Shown: positions 8,200-16,993 of the stretch, in pieces
Layout: each line of letters starts with the position of its first letter
Position numbering within the stretch: the stretch's first letter is position 1
From: Coralliovum pocilloporae
GTDB taxonomy: Bacteria > Pseudomonadota > Alphaproteobacteria > Rhizobiales > Cohaesibacteraceae
Assembly (NCBI RefSeq): GCF_030845175.1
Contig: NZ_CP132542.1
Coordinates: 3,755,501 to 3,819,500 of the forward strand
DNA length: 64,000 bases
Direction: 5' to 3'
Notes under the pieces: model-generated
What the model was told of the DNA's origin: nothing
The model's input: only the letters and a program-made list of their open reading frames with translations
Databases searched by the model: none
Position numbers and translations under genes: made by a program

Positions 8200-10185
8200 C
8201 TAACCCGCTGCTGAGATGCGTCCGGTGCGCTGGCCGGTGAAGAAATCCGGATAGCGATGTCTCAGGTCGTGCTGCACGGTGCCAAGACCCGTCGGGCGGC
8301 CGAGATAGAAGCCCTGGGCGTTGGTGCAGCCGAAGCCGGTGAAGAGTGTATACTGGGTTTCGGTCTCAATGCCCTCAACCGTGACGCAGGCCCCGAGCTG
8401 GGCGGCCATCTGGATGACCAGATTCACAACATTGCGGACATTGTCGGATTCTTCTGCTGCGACCACAAAAGAACGGTCGATCTTGATTTCATCCCATGAA
8501 AACTTGCTGAGATAGGACAGGCCTGAATAGCCGGTTCCGAAGTCATCAAGGGAAATCTTGACGCCCAGTGCCTGCAGGCTTTCAAGAATGGGCCGGGTAT
8601 GGCCGAAATCGGAAATCAGCATGGTTTCGGTGACTTCCAGCTTCAGCCGTTCTGCGGCCAGGCCGCTCTGTCTCAGGACCTCGCTGACACAGTCCACAAT
8701 GTCATCCTTGAGAATCTGTGCGATGGACAGATTAACGGAGATGTAGAGGTGGTCAGGCCACTGGGCTGCATTCCGACAGGCCGAGAGCAGGACAAATTCA
8801 CCCAGCTCGACAATCAGACCGGAGGTTTCTGCAAGCGGAATGAACTCTCCCGGGCTGATCGGGCCAAGCTCAGGGTGGGTCCAGCGCGCCAGCACTTCAT
8901 AGCCGATGCAGTCACCGGTGGTCATGCTGAATTGCGGCTGATAGGCGAGATGAATCTGCCCTGTCGAGATTGCGATCTTGAGATCACTCTCGATCATTTC
9001 CCGACGCTTCAGCCGGATACGCAGATCATCATGATAGGCTACCACACGGTTCTTGCCCGTCAGTTTTGCATCCGTCAGGGCCAGGTCGGCATTCATCAAC
9101 AGACTGAAGCCTGGAATCTCGGCATGGCGTGATTCCGCAATGCCGATGGACATGCCAAGCTCGACCGTGCCGAAATTCGTCTCCAGCGGACCGCGAAAGC
9201 CATCCAGAACGGTGCTGGCAAACTGCTCGAAATCCCAGGCCACATTGTCGACCACAAGCAGGACCAGAAATTCGTCACCCCCAACACGGGCAACCACACA
9301 ATCCTCTCCGAAAGGCTCAACAACGGCCATCAGCTGGTTTGCAACTGCCTCAAGGGCGGCATCACCCGCTGCATGACCCAGAGTGTCATTGACGCTCTTG
9401 AAGCCGTCGAGGTCGATCGCCAGAACGCAGACCTTGCCGTGATGGGTTTCGCGGGTGGCAAGCTGGTTCAGCGTCTCGTCAATCACCATACGGTTGGCAA
9501 GGCCGGTTACCTGGTCATGTCGAGCAAGAAAAGAATACCGGTCCGCGTTTGACTGGGCCAGAGCGCTGGCGGTTTTCAGTGACCGGTTCTGGCGGATGGT
9601 GATGAGAAGGAGAAGACTGCCAAAAACGAGAAGTGCGCGGATCAGCCAGGTCTGGAACATCTGCGAGTTTTCCAGCCTTTGCCGGATGCTGGTTGCCTTT
9701 GTCAGACTCTTTTCATAAGCCGTTGCACCAATGCTATGGAATATTCTGGACAACCTGTAGGCAGCGGTCAGAAGCCCTTCGGCATCAAGAGGTTGCCCGG
9801 GATCTGCGAACAGCGCATCGACCTTGGCAATTTCAGCCCGTGCATTGGCCAGAGACCGGGTGAGGGCGGGGTCAGCTGCAACAAGTTTGCTAAAGTCACC
9901 GTTTGACCATGTCTCAAGACGGCTTTTGACGATAGCAATCTGGATTCTGGCCCGTGTGTGATCTGTCGGGGCCCGCGAGACAGCATACTGACCGATTGAA
10001 GCGCGGAGTTTCTCAATCTCGATCCGGCCATTTGATGCGCTCCAGGACACATCGAGGCGTTTGGCATGTTCCAGAGAGAAATTGGCGTCTTTGATAACCA
10101 CCCAGTGGATGCCCACGGCAATCGCCAGAACCGCTACACAAGCAGCCAGATAACCTTGCAAGGGGAGTGATGTCAGCCTCAGCAT
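8200..10185 (-). CDS. Membrane-anchored GGDEF-EAL c-di-GMP protein
   Basis: About 661 residues from the ATG at 10185; an upstream in-frame ATG would overlap the preceding gene by 80 bp. An N-terminal TM (LAACVAVLAIAVGIHWVV) and a second TM near residue 190 flank a periplasmic helical sensor. A GGDEF domain with intact RVGGDEFLVL and an EAL domain follow. The EAL signature reads YEVLARW (EVL), but the metal and catalytic residues in SVNLS, EVTET, DDFGTGYS, IKIDRSF and EGIET remain, so both activities are plausible. It follows the periplasmic molybdopterin-fold gene by 10 bp, suggesting that protein supplies its signal. Confidence 0.9.
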   Translation of the reverse strand: MLRLTSLPLQGYLAACVAVLAIAVGIHWVVIKDANFSLEHAKRLDVSWSASNGRIEIEKLRASIGQYAVSRAPTDHTRARIQIAIVKSRLETWSNGDFSKLVAADPALTRSLANARAEIAKVDALFADPGQPLDAEGLLTAAYRLSRIFHSIGATAYEKSLTKATSIRQRLENSQMFQTWLIRALLVFGSLLLLITIRQNRSLKTASALAQSNADRYSFLARHDQVTGLANRMVIDETLNQLATRETHHGKVCVLAIDLDGFKSVNDTLGHAAGDAALEAVANQLMAVVEPFGEDCVVARVGGDEFLVLLVVDNVAWDFEQFASTVLDGFRGPLETNFGTVELGMSIGIAESRHAEIPGFSLLMNADLALTDAKLTGKNRVVAYHDDLRIRLKRREMIESDLKIAISTGQIHLAYQPQFSMTTGDCIGYEVLARWTHPELGPISPGEFIPLAETSGLIVELGEFVLLSACRNAAQWPDHLYISVNLSIAQILKDDIVDCVSEVLRQSGLAAERLKLEVTETMLISDFGHTRPILESLQALGVKISLDDFGTGYSGLSYLSKFSWDEIKIDRSFVVAAEESDNVRNVVNLVIQMAAQLGACVTVEGIETETQYTLFTGFGCTNAQGFYLGRPTGLGTVQHDLRHRYPDFFTGQRTGRISAAG

Positions 10186-10195
10186 TGCGCCTGGT

Positions 10196-10687
10196 TCATT
10201 TTGCCTCAATGGATCGGGTCTGCCAGACGGAACGCGAATGGTAGGCCTCGACCTGCAGGTCAGGATTGTCATCAAACGGGTAGATCATGAAGAGCGGACC
10301 CTTGTCCTCAATACGCATGTAAGTGCCGTTGAGCTTGTAAGCCAGAACGGGGCCAAACGCGGCGGCATCGGACACCGGAATAAGGGCGCTGTAGTCATTC
10401 AGCGCGATAACCCGGATATCGCCGCTGGTGATGCCGGTATCATCCAGAAGATCCTTCAGCAGAACGCCCTCGAAATGCACCAGTCCGCTGTGCCAGGGCG
10501 TATGGGTTTTCACCTCGTGCCTTTGGAAGGTCTCCAGGTCTTTCAGGGTATAATGCTTCTCGGTGCCATCTGCCGTCTTGCCACTGATGGTCAGGATGAT
10601 GTCCTGCGCATGGGCCAGTGTTGCCGGCGCTAAACTCATAACCAGCATAATTATTATTTTTATTGCAAGTCTGGACAGTCCTGTCAC
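10196..10687 (-). CDS. Exported molybdopterin-binding-fold (SUOX-like) small protein
   Basis: A 163-residue protein with a clear Sec signal peptide (IIIMLVMSLAPATLAHA). The mature part resembles the oxidoreductase molybdopterin-binding fold: YTLKDLETFQRHEV, VHFEGVLLKDLL and VIALNDYSALIPVSD, ending in YHSRSVWQTRSIEA. The catalytic Cys of true sulfite oxidases is not evident, so it is likely a ligand-binding variant. It lies 10 bp upstream of the GGDEF-EAL gene, an arrangement suggesting a periplasmic sensor or partner for that protein. Confidence 0.75.
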   Translation of the reverse strand: MTGLSRLAIKIIIMLVMSLAPATLAHAQDIILTISGKTADGTEKHYTLKDLETFQRHEVKTHTPWHSGLVHFEGVLLKDLLDDTGITSGDIRVIALNDYSALIPVSDAAAFGPVLAYKLNGTYMRIEDKGPLFMIYPFDDNPDLQVEAYHSRSVWQTRSIEAK

Positions 10688-10815
10688 GGAGCCCCCTCCA
10701 AGAATTATTAGTAACTTTACGTAATCATAGTGAAGCCGTTTTGTTAAGATTTGATTGAGTTTACCACACGTTTGAGCCCGCCTTTCATGGGTCTGAGCCT
10801 TAGGGTTCTGAACCC

Positions 10816-11364
10816 CTAAAACAAAGGTGCATAGCGCCAGTTATCGGCGTCAGGTGTTACCTCATCGGGGTCATAGTCTGCATCTCTGAGCCGACGCGCA
10901 ACAGGAAGATTATCCTCTGCTGCCTCATCGATCAGGCGACGGCCTTTCTCTTGGTCCTGCTTTGTGCCATAGCCGCGCAGAAGGGCGAGGCCGTAATTGA
11001 ACTTGCCGACCGGGTCGCCTGCGGCCGCTGCCTGCCTGTCCCAGTCTGTGGCGGCATCAGGATTGTAGTCTCCGCCAAGGCCGTTATTGTCCAGCTGCGC
11101 CATCCAGGTCATGGCTCCGGTATAACCGGCATCCGCACAGGTCTCGAACACTTCCCGGGCCATCTGGTGGCGACCGCTCTTGGTGATCAGATACCCGGCG
11201 GCGCAGGAGGACATGTCGGTCTGGCCACGGCGGATATTCTCCATCACCCGTGCCATGCTCATTTCTTCGGGATTGAGTGTCCCGCCCGGATCAGTCTGGC
11301 TGGTCGGGTCCGCAAGGGCAGGCGCCGCCAAAAGGCTCAGAAACAGTGTGACCCTAATCAGCAT
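10816..11364 (-). CDS. Exported Sel1-like repeat protein
   Basis: A 182-residue protein with signal peptide MLIRVTLFLSLLAAPALA. The mature part has Sel1-type helical repeats (AREVFETCADAGYTGAMTWMAQLDNNG; AAAAGDPVGKFNYGLALLRGYGTKQD; GRRLIDEAAEDNLPVARRL). Such proteins mediate periplasmic protein interactions. It is downstream of the quinoprotein-associated binding protein and is probably part of that PQQ accessory cluster. A near-perfect palindrome (TTAGGGTTC/GAACCCCTAA, 10800-10819) covers its stop codon. Confidence 0.75.
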   Translation of the reverse strand: MLIRVTLFLSLLAAPALADPTSQTDPGGTLNPEEMSMARVMENIRRGQTDMSSCAAGYLITKSGRHQMAREVFETCADAGYTGAMTWMAQLDNNGLGGDYNPDAATDWDRQAAAAGDPVGKFNYGLALLRGYGTKQDQEKGRRLIDEAAEDNLPVARRLRDADYDPDEVTPDADNWRYAPLF

Positions 11365-11457
11365 TCCGGTGTCCTCCTCACCTTCGGCATTTCCGAATCA
11401 TACCAGAAACAGAGAAGAGACGCACCCGGACCGCTTGCATTGTGGTGATTTGCAGCT

Positions 11458-12360
11458 TTATCGCACGTCAGGCGGGCGGAAGCTGAGGCCGTGGGCTTTG
11501 AAGATCTGTTCTATCCGACCATCCTGAAGAGCTGCATAGATGGCATCATCCACCGCATAGGCCAGGGGCCTGTAGGCGAAATGAACGGCCACGCCTGATG
11601 TCCAGGAGCCAACCGCAAATCCCGGTAGTGGAGGCGTGTGAACCGCAAGCCCGTCTTTCAGCCCGGCCTCCAGTTGGGCCAGCGGCCCCATGGCGGCCTT
11701 TGTTTCCTCTTCGGCCAGGGCTTTCATCGCCTCGGCCACGGTCGGGTAGCGTTTGACATTCTGCCCAAGCTGGCCGCCGGGAAAAGAGGAGAGATAGAAA
11801 TCGGCAATGGAATCGTTCTCCACCGCCACTGTGTCATAGCGGAAATAGGCAGGCACCGGGGCGTCGTCCGGATAGGCCTTTTCGCTATAGGCAATGGCCA
11901 CCTGCTCCACGTGATACTGCCCGGTGAACACCACCTGTTCCACCCGGCAGGCAAATTCGCTGTCATAGGGCACATGCAGCATGACATTGGCGACGGCTCC
12001 GCCGACAATCGGGCCTTTCCACACCCAGTTTCTCAGATCAGCCTCAAGATTTTCTCCAGCCGAGACAAGAGTAAACCGTGCTTCGACCCCGAGTTCCTCG
12101 GCGATCAGGCGGCCAATTTCAATATCGACACCCTTGATCTTACCGGCTTCCTCGTAGGACCAGGGCCGGAAATCCTCATAGGCTGCAAAGGTGATGAAGC
12201 CCCGGTCGTGGATGGTGTCCAGATCCTGGCCTACAATATCCCGCGAGGCATTCTGCGGCTTGGGCTGGGGCACATAATCCTTGCAGCGGGCCAGCGCCGT
12301 ATCTGTTACGCCGATCAACAGCAGGAGAGAGACACAGGGTCCGGCGAGAGCCTTCAGCAT
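11458..12360 (-). CDS. Quinoprotein dehydrogenase-associated substrate-binding protein (MoxJ-like)
   Basis: About 300 residues from ATG 12360, with a Sec signal ending at TALA before RCKDYVPQPKP. It is a family-3 solute-binding fold: FITFAAYEDFRPWSYEEAGKIKGVDIEIGRLIAEELGVEARF, then ENLEADLRNWVWKGPIVGGAVANVMLHVPYD. This variant accompanies PQQ-dependent methanol/ethanol dehydrogenases and is thought to aid maturation or activity in the periplasm. It lies in a minus-strand run with cytochrome c-550 and the Sel1 gene, opposite the PQQ-associated ABC operon. Confidence 0.85.
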   Translation of the reverse strand: MLKALAGPCVSLLLLIGVTDTALARCKDYVPQPKPQNASRDIVGQDLDTIHDRGFITFAAYEDFRPWSYEEAGKIKGVDIEIGRLIAEELGVEARFTLVSAGENLEADLRNWVWKGPIVGGAVANVMLHVPYDSEFACRVEQVVFTGQYHVEQVAIAYSEKAYPDDAPVPAYFRYDTVAVENDSIADFYLSSFPGGQLGQNVKRYPTVAEAMKALAEEETKAAMGPLAQLEAGLKDGLAVHTPPLPGFAVGSWTSGVAVHFAYRPLAYAVDDAIYAALQDGRIEQIFKAHGLSFRPPDVR

Positions 12361-12412
12361 GAGTGATGCAATCCTTTCAGCCCCCAAAGGTCAAAAGACG
12401 ATGTCAGCAAAG

Positions 12413-12433
12413 ACTGGATATGTTCTATCCAGT
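12413..12433. promoter_or_regulatory. Perfect 8-bp inverted repeat upstream of the binding-protein gene
   Basis: ACTGGATA-tgttc-TATCCAGT lies 53 bp upstream of the MoxJ-like start codon. A related AAAGACTGGATATGCTCTA occurs at about 8184-8202. It could be an operator or another dispersed repeat. Its position in a cluster of mobile repeats makes the regulatory reading uncertain. Confidence 0.35.
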
Positions 12434-12441
12434 TGTTTGAA

Positions 12442-12487
12442 AGCATATTCTTATCCGAAAACCGCGTACACTTTTCGGGAATATGCT
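12442..12487. repeat. Dispersed palindromic repeat copy, rhizobial-like
   Basis: The outer arms are AGCATATTC and GAATATGCT, the inner arms CCGAAAA and TTTTCGG. This is the form most like the palindromes widespread in rhizobial genomes. It directly abuts the TA of the MITE at 12491. Confidence 0.65.
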
Positions 12488-12490
12488 CTA

Positions 12491-12752
12491 GAGCCCATCC
12501 ACTCTATGTTGGTTCACTTGACCAGTTTTCCTTGTTTGCTGACAAGGCGAGCAGTCTGTGGTGATCTGGTTGATCATAAAGACTGCTCAACGCCGCTCAG
12601 CGGGCAAGGAAAGCTGGCCTTCGGTGGGGTGATATGGTCCATCGTCGTCGTCAAAGACCTTGCACGATCTACCAGATCGAGCTGCGTTCTTTTCCTAGCC
12701 GAATAAACCATATCGCCTCCATCAAGTGATTCAACATAGAGTGGATGGGCTC
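12491..12752. mobile_element. MITE-like element with about 22-bp terminal inverted repeats and TA flanks
   Basis: The left end GAGCCCATCCACTCTATGTT and its reverse complement at the right end are flanked by TA on both sides, the target duplication typical of IS630/mariner-type elements. No transposase is encoded. An internal hairpin (CCAGTTTTCCTTG... with ...CAAGGAAAGCTGG) and a GGCCTTCGGTG ... GCTGCGTT segment are shared in layout with the element at 20705-20966. The stop codon of the cytochrome gene is formed by the right TA plus the first base of the element. Confidence 0.7.
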
Positions 12753-13441
12753 TAATTCGCTGCCGACAGGCCGATGGTAAGCACTTCCGCGGCCTTTGCA
12801 AAGTCCGGCTTGGCGGAGGCCAGAATATTGGCGGCCCTGAAGGCAACACTGTCTGCAACAGGCGCGCCGGATTCCGTCTCAATGCCATCGGCAATGCCTG
12901 ACAGCTCGGACTGAAGGGCTGTGGCATCGCCATCACCGCCTGTGGCCATGGCTTTCAGCTGGTCACGGATTTCGAGCAGGCGCGGGGTTACGCTGTCGAG
13001 CGCACCATCACCGGGGCGGGTTTCGATATAGGTACGGATTGCCCAGGCGGCTTTCTGACCCAGGAGTTCGCCAAAGGCCGGCATCTTGGTAATGCCGTTC
13101 TGGGTATAGCCATGCTGGAACCGCTCCACATACCATTCGTCGCCGTCCAGCTCTGCTTCCAGATAGCGGAGATCAGGAGCAAGACCACCGGAGACCACAC
13201 CGAGCCCATGGCAACGGGCGCAATTCTGGTTATAACCGCTATCGCCGATCTCGATGGCCCTGGTCCAGACATCTGCACTCTGGCCGCGATAGGGGTTCTC
13301 CTCCAGCCATTCCTCACCCACATCCGGCAAGGCATCCGTGTTAACCGGCTGCGGTGCCACATCACCATGCCCGTGTACCAGCGATGGCGTCATGGCAGTG
13401 GCGATGATCACGCCCAGGACTGACAGAATTGTTCTGTTCAT
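12752..13441 (-). CDS. Cytochrome c-550, PedF type
   Basis: A 229-residue exported c-type cytochrome, with a signal peptide from MNRTILSVLGVIIATAMTPSLVHG and a haem site CARCH in NQNCARCHGLGVVSGGLAPDLRYL; the axial Met is probably in KMPAFGE. It is the electron acceptor type linked to PQQ alcohol dehydrogenases. The start is placed at 13441; the open frame upstream lacks a signal. The TAG stop is created at the junction with a MITE, so the original C-terminus may have been altered. Confidence 0.87.
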   Translation of the reverse strand: MNRTILSVLGVIIATAMTPSLVHGHGDVAPQPVNTDALPDVGEEWLEENPYRGQSADVWTRAIEIGDSGYNQNCARCHGLGVVSGGLAPDLRYLEAELDGDEWYVERFQHGYTQNGITKMPAFGELLGQKAAWAIRTYIETRPGDGALDSVTPRLLEIRDQLKAMATGGDGDATALQSELSGIADGIETESGAPVADSVAFRAANILASAKPDFAKAAEVLTIGLSAAN

Positions 13442-13621
13442 TGGTGTTGTCTCCTTCCCGTTCCCTGGAACTATTCTTAAAGGAGAGGGGTGGCGGAGGG
13501 CTACGGGACTTTGGTTTGAACAGGCTTCAACCCTGTTGCGACCTTGGTCCAATGGCAGGCGTCTGAGGCCACCCGTAAGCTTTTGAAAATCGTAAAGAGG
13601 TGCATATCTTTGGGAGGATAT

Positions 13622-14785
13622 ATGCGCAGTCTCATCAGCTTTCTGGCTGGTTTTGTGCTTCTGTCACAGGCCGCAATGGCGGAAATCGCCGTGCCGATGG
13701 TCTATCTCAAGCAGCAGGTGGACCTGCCGCCAACCCTGTCCAATCTTGACCCGGTGCCGGATGACCTGGGCGAGAGCGGAGCCCGGCTGGGGCTCGCGGA
13801 CAATCTCACCACCGGCGGCTTTCTGGGGCATCAATACAGCCTCGAGACCGTGTATGTGCCGGTGGGTGGTGATGTGCTTGCTGCAGCCCGTGAGGCCCTT
13901 GCCCGCTCATCCTTTCTTGTTCTGGATGCGCCGGACGTCGTGCTGACAGCCATTGCCGATTTGCCTGAAGCAAAGACTGCGCTGTTGTTCAACGCATCAA
14001 GCGCCAGCAATGTCTTGAGAGGGGAGGCCTGCCGGGCCAATCTGTTTCACACTCTGCCATCCTATCAGATGCGCAGTGATGCCCTGATGCAGTTTGCCCG
14101 TGCCAGACGCTGGGATAGTCTGGCACTGATTGCAGGCGCGCATTCGGGAGACAAGGCCTTTGCCGAAGCGCTACGCAAGAGTGCGGTCAAGTTCGGCCTC
14201 GATATCGACGCAGAAAAGACCTGGCTGTTTGACGCGGATATGCGCCGCAATGCGGCTCAGGAAGTGCCTCTGTTCACCCAGGATCTGGGCGATTATGACC
14301 TGTTGCTGATTGCCGATGAGCTGCACGATTTTGGCCGCTATGTGGCCTATAACACCTGGCGTCCGCGCCCGATTGCCGGCTCTGAGGGCCTGCGTCCCGT
14401 GACCTGGGCCCCGGTGGTGGAGCAATGGGGTGCAGCCCAGCTTCAGAGCCGGTTCCGCAAACAGGCAGACCGGCCCATGCAATCACGGGATTATGCGGCC
14501 TGGGCTGCGGTGCGGGTGATTGGCGAAGCGGTGACGCGCACCAATGGGGCCGAGCCTGAGGCGCTACGGGCGTTCATTCTGTCAGACCAGTTCGAGCTTG
14601 CGGGTTTCAAGGGACGGCCCCTGAGCTTCCGGACCTGGAATGGTCAGCTGCGCCAGCCCATTCCGCTGGTGACCGAGCGGGCGCTTGCGGCCCAGGCCCC
14701 GCTTGAAGGCTATCTGCATGAGCATAACGAGCTCGATACACTCGGCATCGACAAGCCGGAAAGCGCCTGCCGGGCGTTTCAGTAA
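13622..14785 (+). CDS. PQQ alcohol dehydrogenase-associated ABC substrate-binding protein
   Basis: A 387-residue protein with signal peptide MRSLISFLAGFVLLSQAAMA. It is a type-I periplasmic-binding fold of the family found only with PQQ-dependent alcohol oxidation clusters: IAVPMVYLKQQVDLPPTLSNLDPVPDDLGESGARLGL, FNASSASNVLRGEACRANLFHTLPS and DYAAWAAVRVIGEAVTR. It heads an operon with the propeller, the small exported protein, the ATPase and the permease. The start at 13622 follows a GGGAGG ribosome-binding site. The ligand is not known with certainty. In Pseudomonas putida the related PedA1A2BC system is linked to lanthanide uptake. Confidence 0.88.
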   Translation: MRSLISFLAGFVLLSQAAMAEIAVPMVYLKQQVDLPPTLSNLDPVPDDLGESGARLGLADNLTTGGFLGHQYSLETVYVPVGGDVLAAAREALARSSFLVLDAPDVVLTAIADLPEAKTALLFNASSASNVLRGEACRANLFHTLPSYQMRSDALMQFARARRWDSLALIAGAHSGDKAFAEALRKSAVKFGLDIDAEKTWLFDADMRRNAAQEVPLFTQDLGDYDLLLIADELHDFGRYVAYNTWRPRPIAGSEGLRPVTWAPVVEQWGAAQLQSRFRKQADRPMQSRDYAAWAAVRVIGEAVTRTNGAEPEALRAFILSDQFELAGFKGRPLSFRTWNGQLRQPIPLVTERALAAQAPLEGYLHEHNELDTLGIDKPESACRAFQ

Positions 14786-14807
14786 CAAGACGGGAAGGGA
14801 GAGAACC

Positions 14808-15779
14808 ATGGCTTTGTCGCGTCTGCTCACAGCAACGGCCCTTGTGGCCCTGATGAGCGCTCCTGTAGCGCAGGCTGCCGAAATCTGGGTGACCAATGAG
14901 AAGGATGACACAATCAGCGTCATCGATATCGCCACTCTGGAGGTGACCCGCACCATCCCCACCGGCGAGCGGCCGCGGGGTATCACCTTCAGCAAGGATT
15001 TCAGTCGCGTCTATATCTGCGCTTCAGACAGCGACACCGTGCAGGTGATGGACCCGGAGACGGGCAAAATTCTCCATGAGTTGCCGTCAGGGGAAGACCC
15101 CGAGCAGTTTGTGCTGCATCCCAATGACCGGCATCTCTATATCGCCAATGAAGATGATGCGGTGACAACCGTGGTGGACACGGAAACCCGCACGGTGATT
15201 GCCCAGATCAATGTGGGTATTGAGCCTGAGGGCATGGCCGTGTCGCCGGATGGCAGGATTGCCATCACCACATCTGAAACCACCAATATGGCTCACTGGA
15301 TAGACACCGAAACCCGCAAGTTGTTTGCCAATACGCTGGTGGATTCCCGTCCCCGCCACGCGGAATTTGCCGCAGGCGGCAAGGAGCTGTGGGTGAGCTC
15401 AGAAATCGGCGGCACCATCACCGTGTTCGAGACCGAAACCCAGGCCGAGAAGGGCAAGATCCGCTTCGAGGTGAAGGGCGTGCATCCGGACCGGGTCCAG
15501 CCCGTGGGCTTTGAGTTTACCGCTGACGAGAAGACCGTTTTCGTCGCGCTCGGGCCATCCAACCATGTGGCGGTGGTGAATGCCGAGACCCTTGAGGTTG
15601 AGGACTATATTCTGGTGGGGCGCCGGGTCTGGCACATGGCCTTTTCGCCCGACAAATCCATGCTGTTCACCACCAATGGCGTCTCCGGTGATGTGACGGT
15701 TATCGATGTGGCCAAGCGCGAAGCCATCAAGTCAATCAAGGTGGGTCGTTTCCCATGGGGCGCGGCGCTGAGACCATAA
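14808..15779 (+). CDS. PQQ catabolism-associated YVTN beta-propeller protein
   Basis: A 323-residue exported seven-bladed propeller (signal MALSRLLTATALVALMSAPVAQA). Repeated units of the form IWVTNEKDDTISVIDIATLEV, YICASDSDTVQVMDPETGKI, LYIANEDDAVTTVVDTETRTV and TTNGVSGDVTVIDVAKREA are evident. Members accompany the PQQ-associated ABC transporter and are presumed periplasmic scaffolds or binding proteins. A good GGGAGAG site precedes ATG 14808. Upstream gene end and start are 22 bp apart. Confidence 0.9.
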   Translation: MALSRLLTATALVALMSAPVAQAAEIWVTNEKDDTISVIDIATLEVTRTIPTGERPRGITFSKDFSRVYICASDSDTVQVMDPETGKILHELPSGEDPEQFVLHPNDRHLYIANEDDAVTTVVDTETRTVIAQINVGIEPEGMAVSPDGRIAITTSETTNMAHWIDTETRKLFANTLVDSRPRHAEFAAGGKELWVSSEIGGTITVFETETQAEKGKIRFEVKGVHPDRVQPVGFEFTADEKTVFVALGPSNHVAVVNAETLEVEDYILVGRRVWHMAFSPDKSMLFTTNGVSGDVTVIDVAKREAIKSIKVGRFPWGAALRP

Positions 15780-15818
15780 GCATTCAAAACAACAAAACCA
15801 ATTGTTCAGGAGGAACCC

Positions 15819-16277
15819 ATGTTGAAATCCCTGGTGCTGGCACTGGCCTTCAGCCTCACGCTGCCCGCTCTTGCAAGTGCTGCTGCTGATGATGACGATG
15901 ACGACCCGCAATTTGGTCTGGCCGGGCTTCTGTCTGCATCCAACAAGGAAGATCTGCCGCCGGTGATCCTGTCTGCGGGCGTGCCCCTGTCGGACAAGCC
16001 CTGGGTGCTCAAGTCCGGCACCTATTACGAGTTTGAAATCCAGGGCGATGGCAGTCAGGAACTGGCCCTGGTGGGACCGGAGTTCTTCCGGGCCATCTGG
16101 ATTGACGAAATCGTGGTGGAGGGCCTCGAAATCCGTCCGCTCGGCCTCGACAGTATCGAGTTTGATGAGGCGGGCGAGATGGAAATCGGTTTCATCGCCC
16201 TCAAGCCTGGGTCATACTATATGAAGGTGCCGGGCTCTACCGGCGAAACACAACGGCTTGAGATTACCATTCAGTGA
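15819..16277 (+). CDS. Small exported PQQ-cluster protein with an Asp6 N-terminus
   Basis: A 152-residue protein with signal peptide ending ALASAAA. The mature chain then opens with six consecutive Asp residues (DDDDDDPQF). The rest is beta-rich, with a cupredoxin-like or HMA-like layout (GTYYEFEIQGDGSQELALVGPEFFRAIWIDEIVVEGLEI, ALKPGSYYMKVPGSTGETQRLEITIQ). It is a regular member of this ABC cluster with unproven function. The acidic head could bind Ca or lanthanide ions, which is inference. The next gene starts inside its 3' end (4-bp overlap). Confidence 0.75.
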   Translation: MLKSLVLALAFSLTLPALASAAADDDDDDPQFGLAGLLSASNKEDLPPVILSAGVPLSDKPWVLKSGTYYEFEIQGDGSQELALVGPEFFRAIWIDEIVVEGLEIRPLGLDSIEFDEAGEMEIGFIALKPGSYYMKVPGSTGETQRLEITIQ

Positions 16278-16993
16278 CAGGACTATGCGTCCACAATCTC
16301 TCCTATGCCTATGGATCGAAGCAGGCGCTTGATGATGTCAGCTTCGCGGTCCAGCCCGGGCAGTTCTGCGCGCTTCTCGGCCCCAATGGTGCCGGGAAGT
16401 CGACGCTTTATTCCCTGCTGACACGTCTGTTCACCAGCCCCGACGGGCGGATCGAGATTGCCGGTATCAGCCTTGATGATGCGCCGCGTGAGGCGCTTCG
16501 GCGCATGGGGATTGTCTTCCAGCAGCCGACCCTGGATCTGGACCTCACCGTCCGGCACAATCTGACCTATTTTGCCGCGCTGCATGGCCTCTCGGGCAGG
16601 CGGGCTGAAACCCGTATTGATGCGGTGCTTGACCGGCTGGCCATGGGGGGCCGGGCCCGTGAAGTGGTGCGCCGGTTGAATGGCGGTCACAGGCGCAGGC
16701 TGGAAATTGCCCGCAGTCTTATCCATGAACCCGATATCCTGTTGCTGGACGAACCGACCGTGGGGCTGGATGCGGCCACCCGCCGGGCCATTACCGATCA
16801 TGTGCATGATCTGTCCGAGGCAGACGGGCTGACAGTGCTCTGGGCCACTCACCTGACCGATGAAATCCGGGATACGGACCAGGTGCTGATCCTGCATCAG
16901 GGCAGGGTGCTGCGGGATGGGGTGGCCGGTACCCTGCGCGGGGACAGTTCTCTGGCTGACATGTTCCTGACCCTGACCGGAGAGGCCGGATGA
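16274..16993 (+). CDS. ABC transporter ATP-binding protein, PQQ alcohol dehydrogenase system
   Basis: A 239-residue ATPase starting at GTG 16274, overlapping the upstream gene by 4 bp. Walker A is GPNGAGKST (about residues 36-44), the Q-loop is in VFQQPTLDLDL, Walker B is ILLLDEPTVGLD, and the H-loop is in WATHLTDE. The ABC signature is degenerate (LNGGHRRRLEIARSL), as seen in this subfamily. It pairs with the ABC-2 permease that overlaps its 3' end. Confidence 0.93.
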   Translation: MTGLCVHNLSYAYGSKQALDDVSFAVQPGQFCALLGPNGAGKSTLYSLLTRLFTSPDGRIEIAGISLDDAPREALRRMGIVFQQPTLDLDLTVRHNLTYFAALHGLSGRRAETRIDAVLDRLAMGGRAREVVRRLNGGHRRRLEIARSLIHEPDILLLDEPTVGLDAATRRAITDHVHDLSEADGLTVLWATHLTDEIRDTDQVLILHQGRVLRDGVAGTLRGDSSLADMFLTLTGEAG

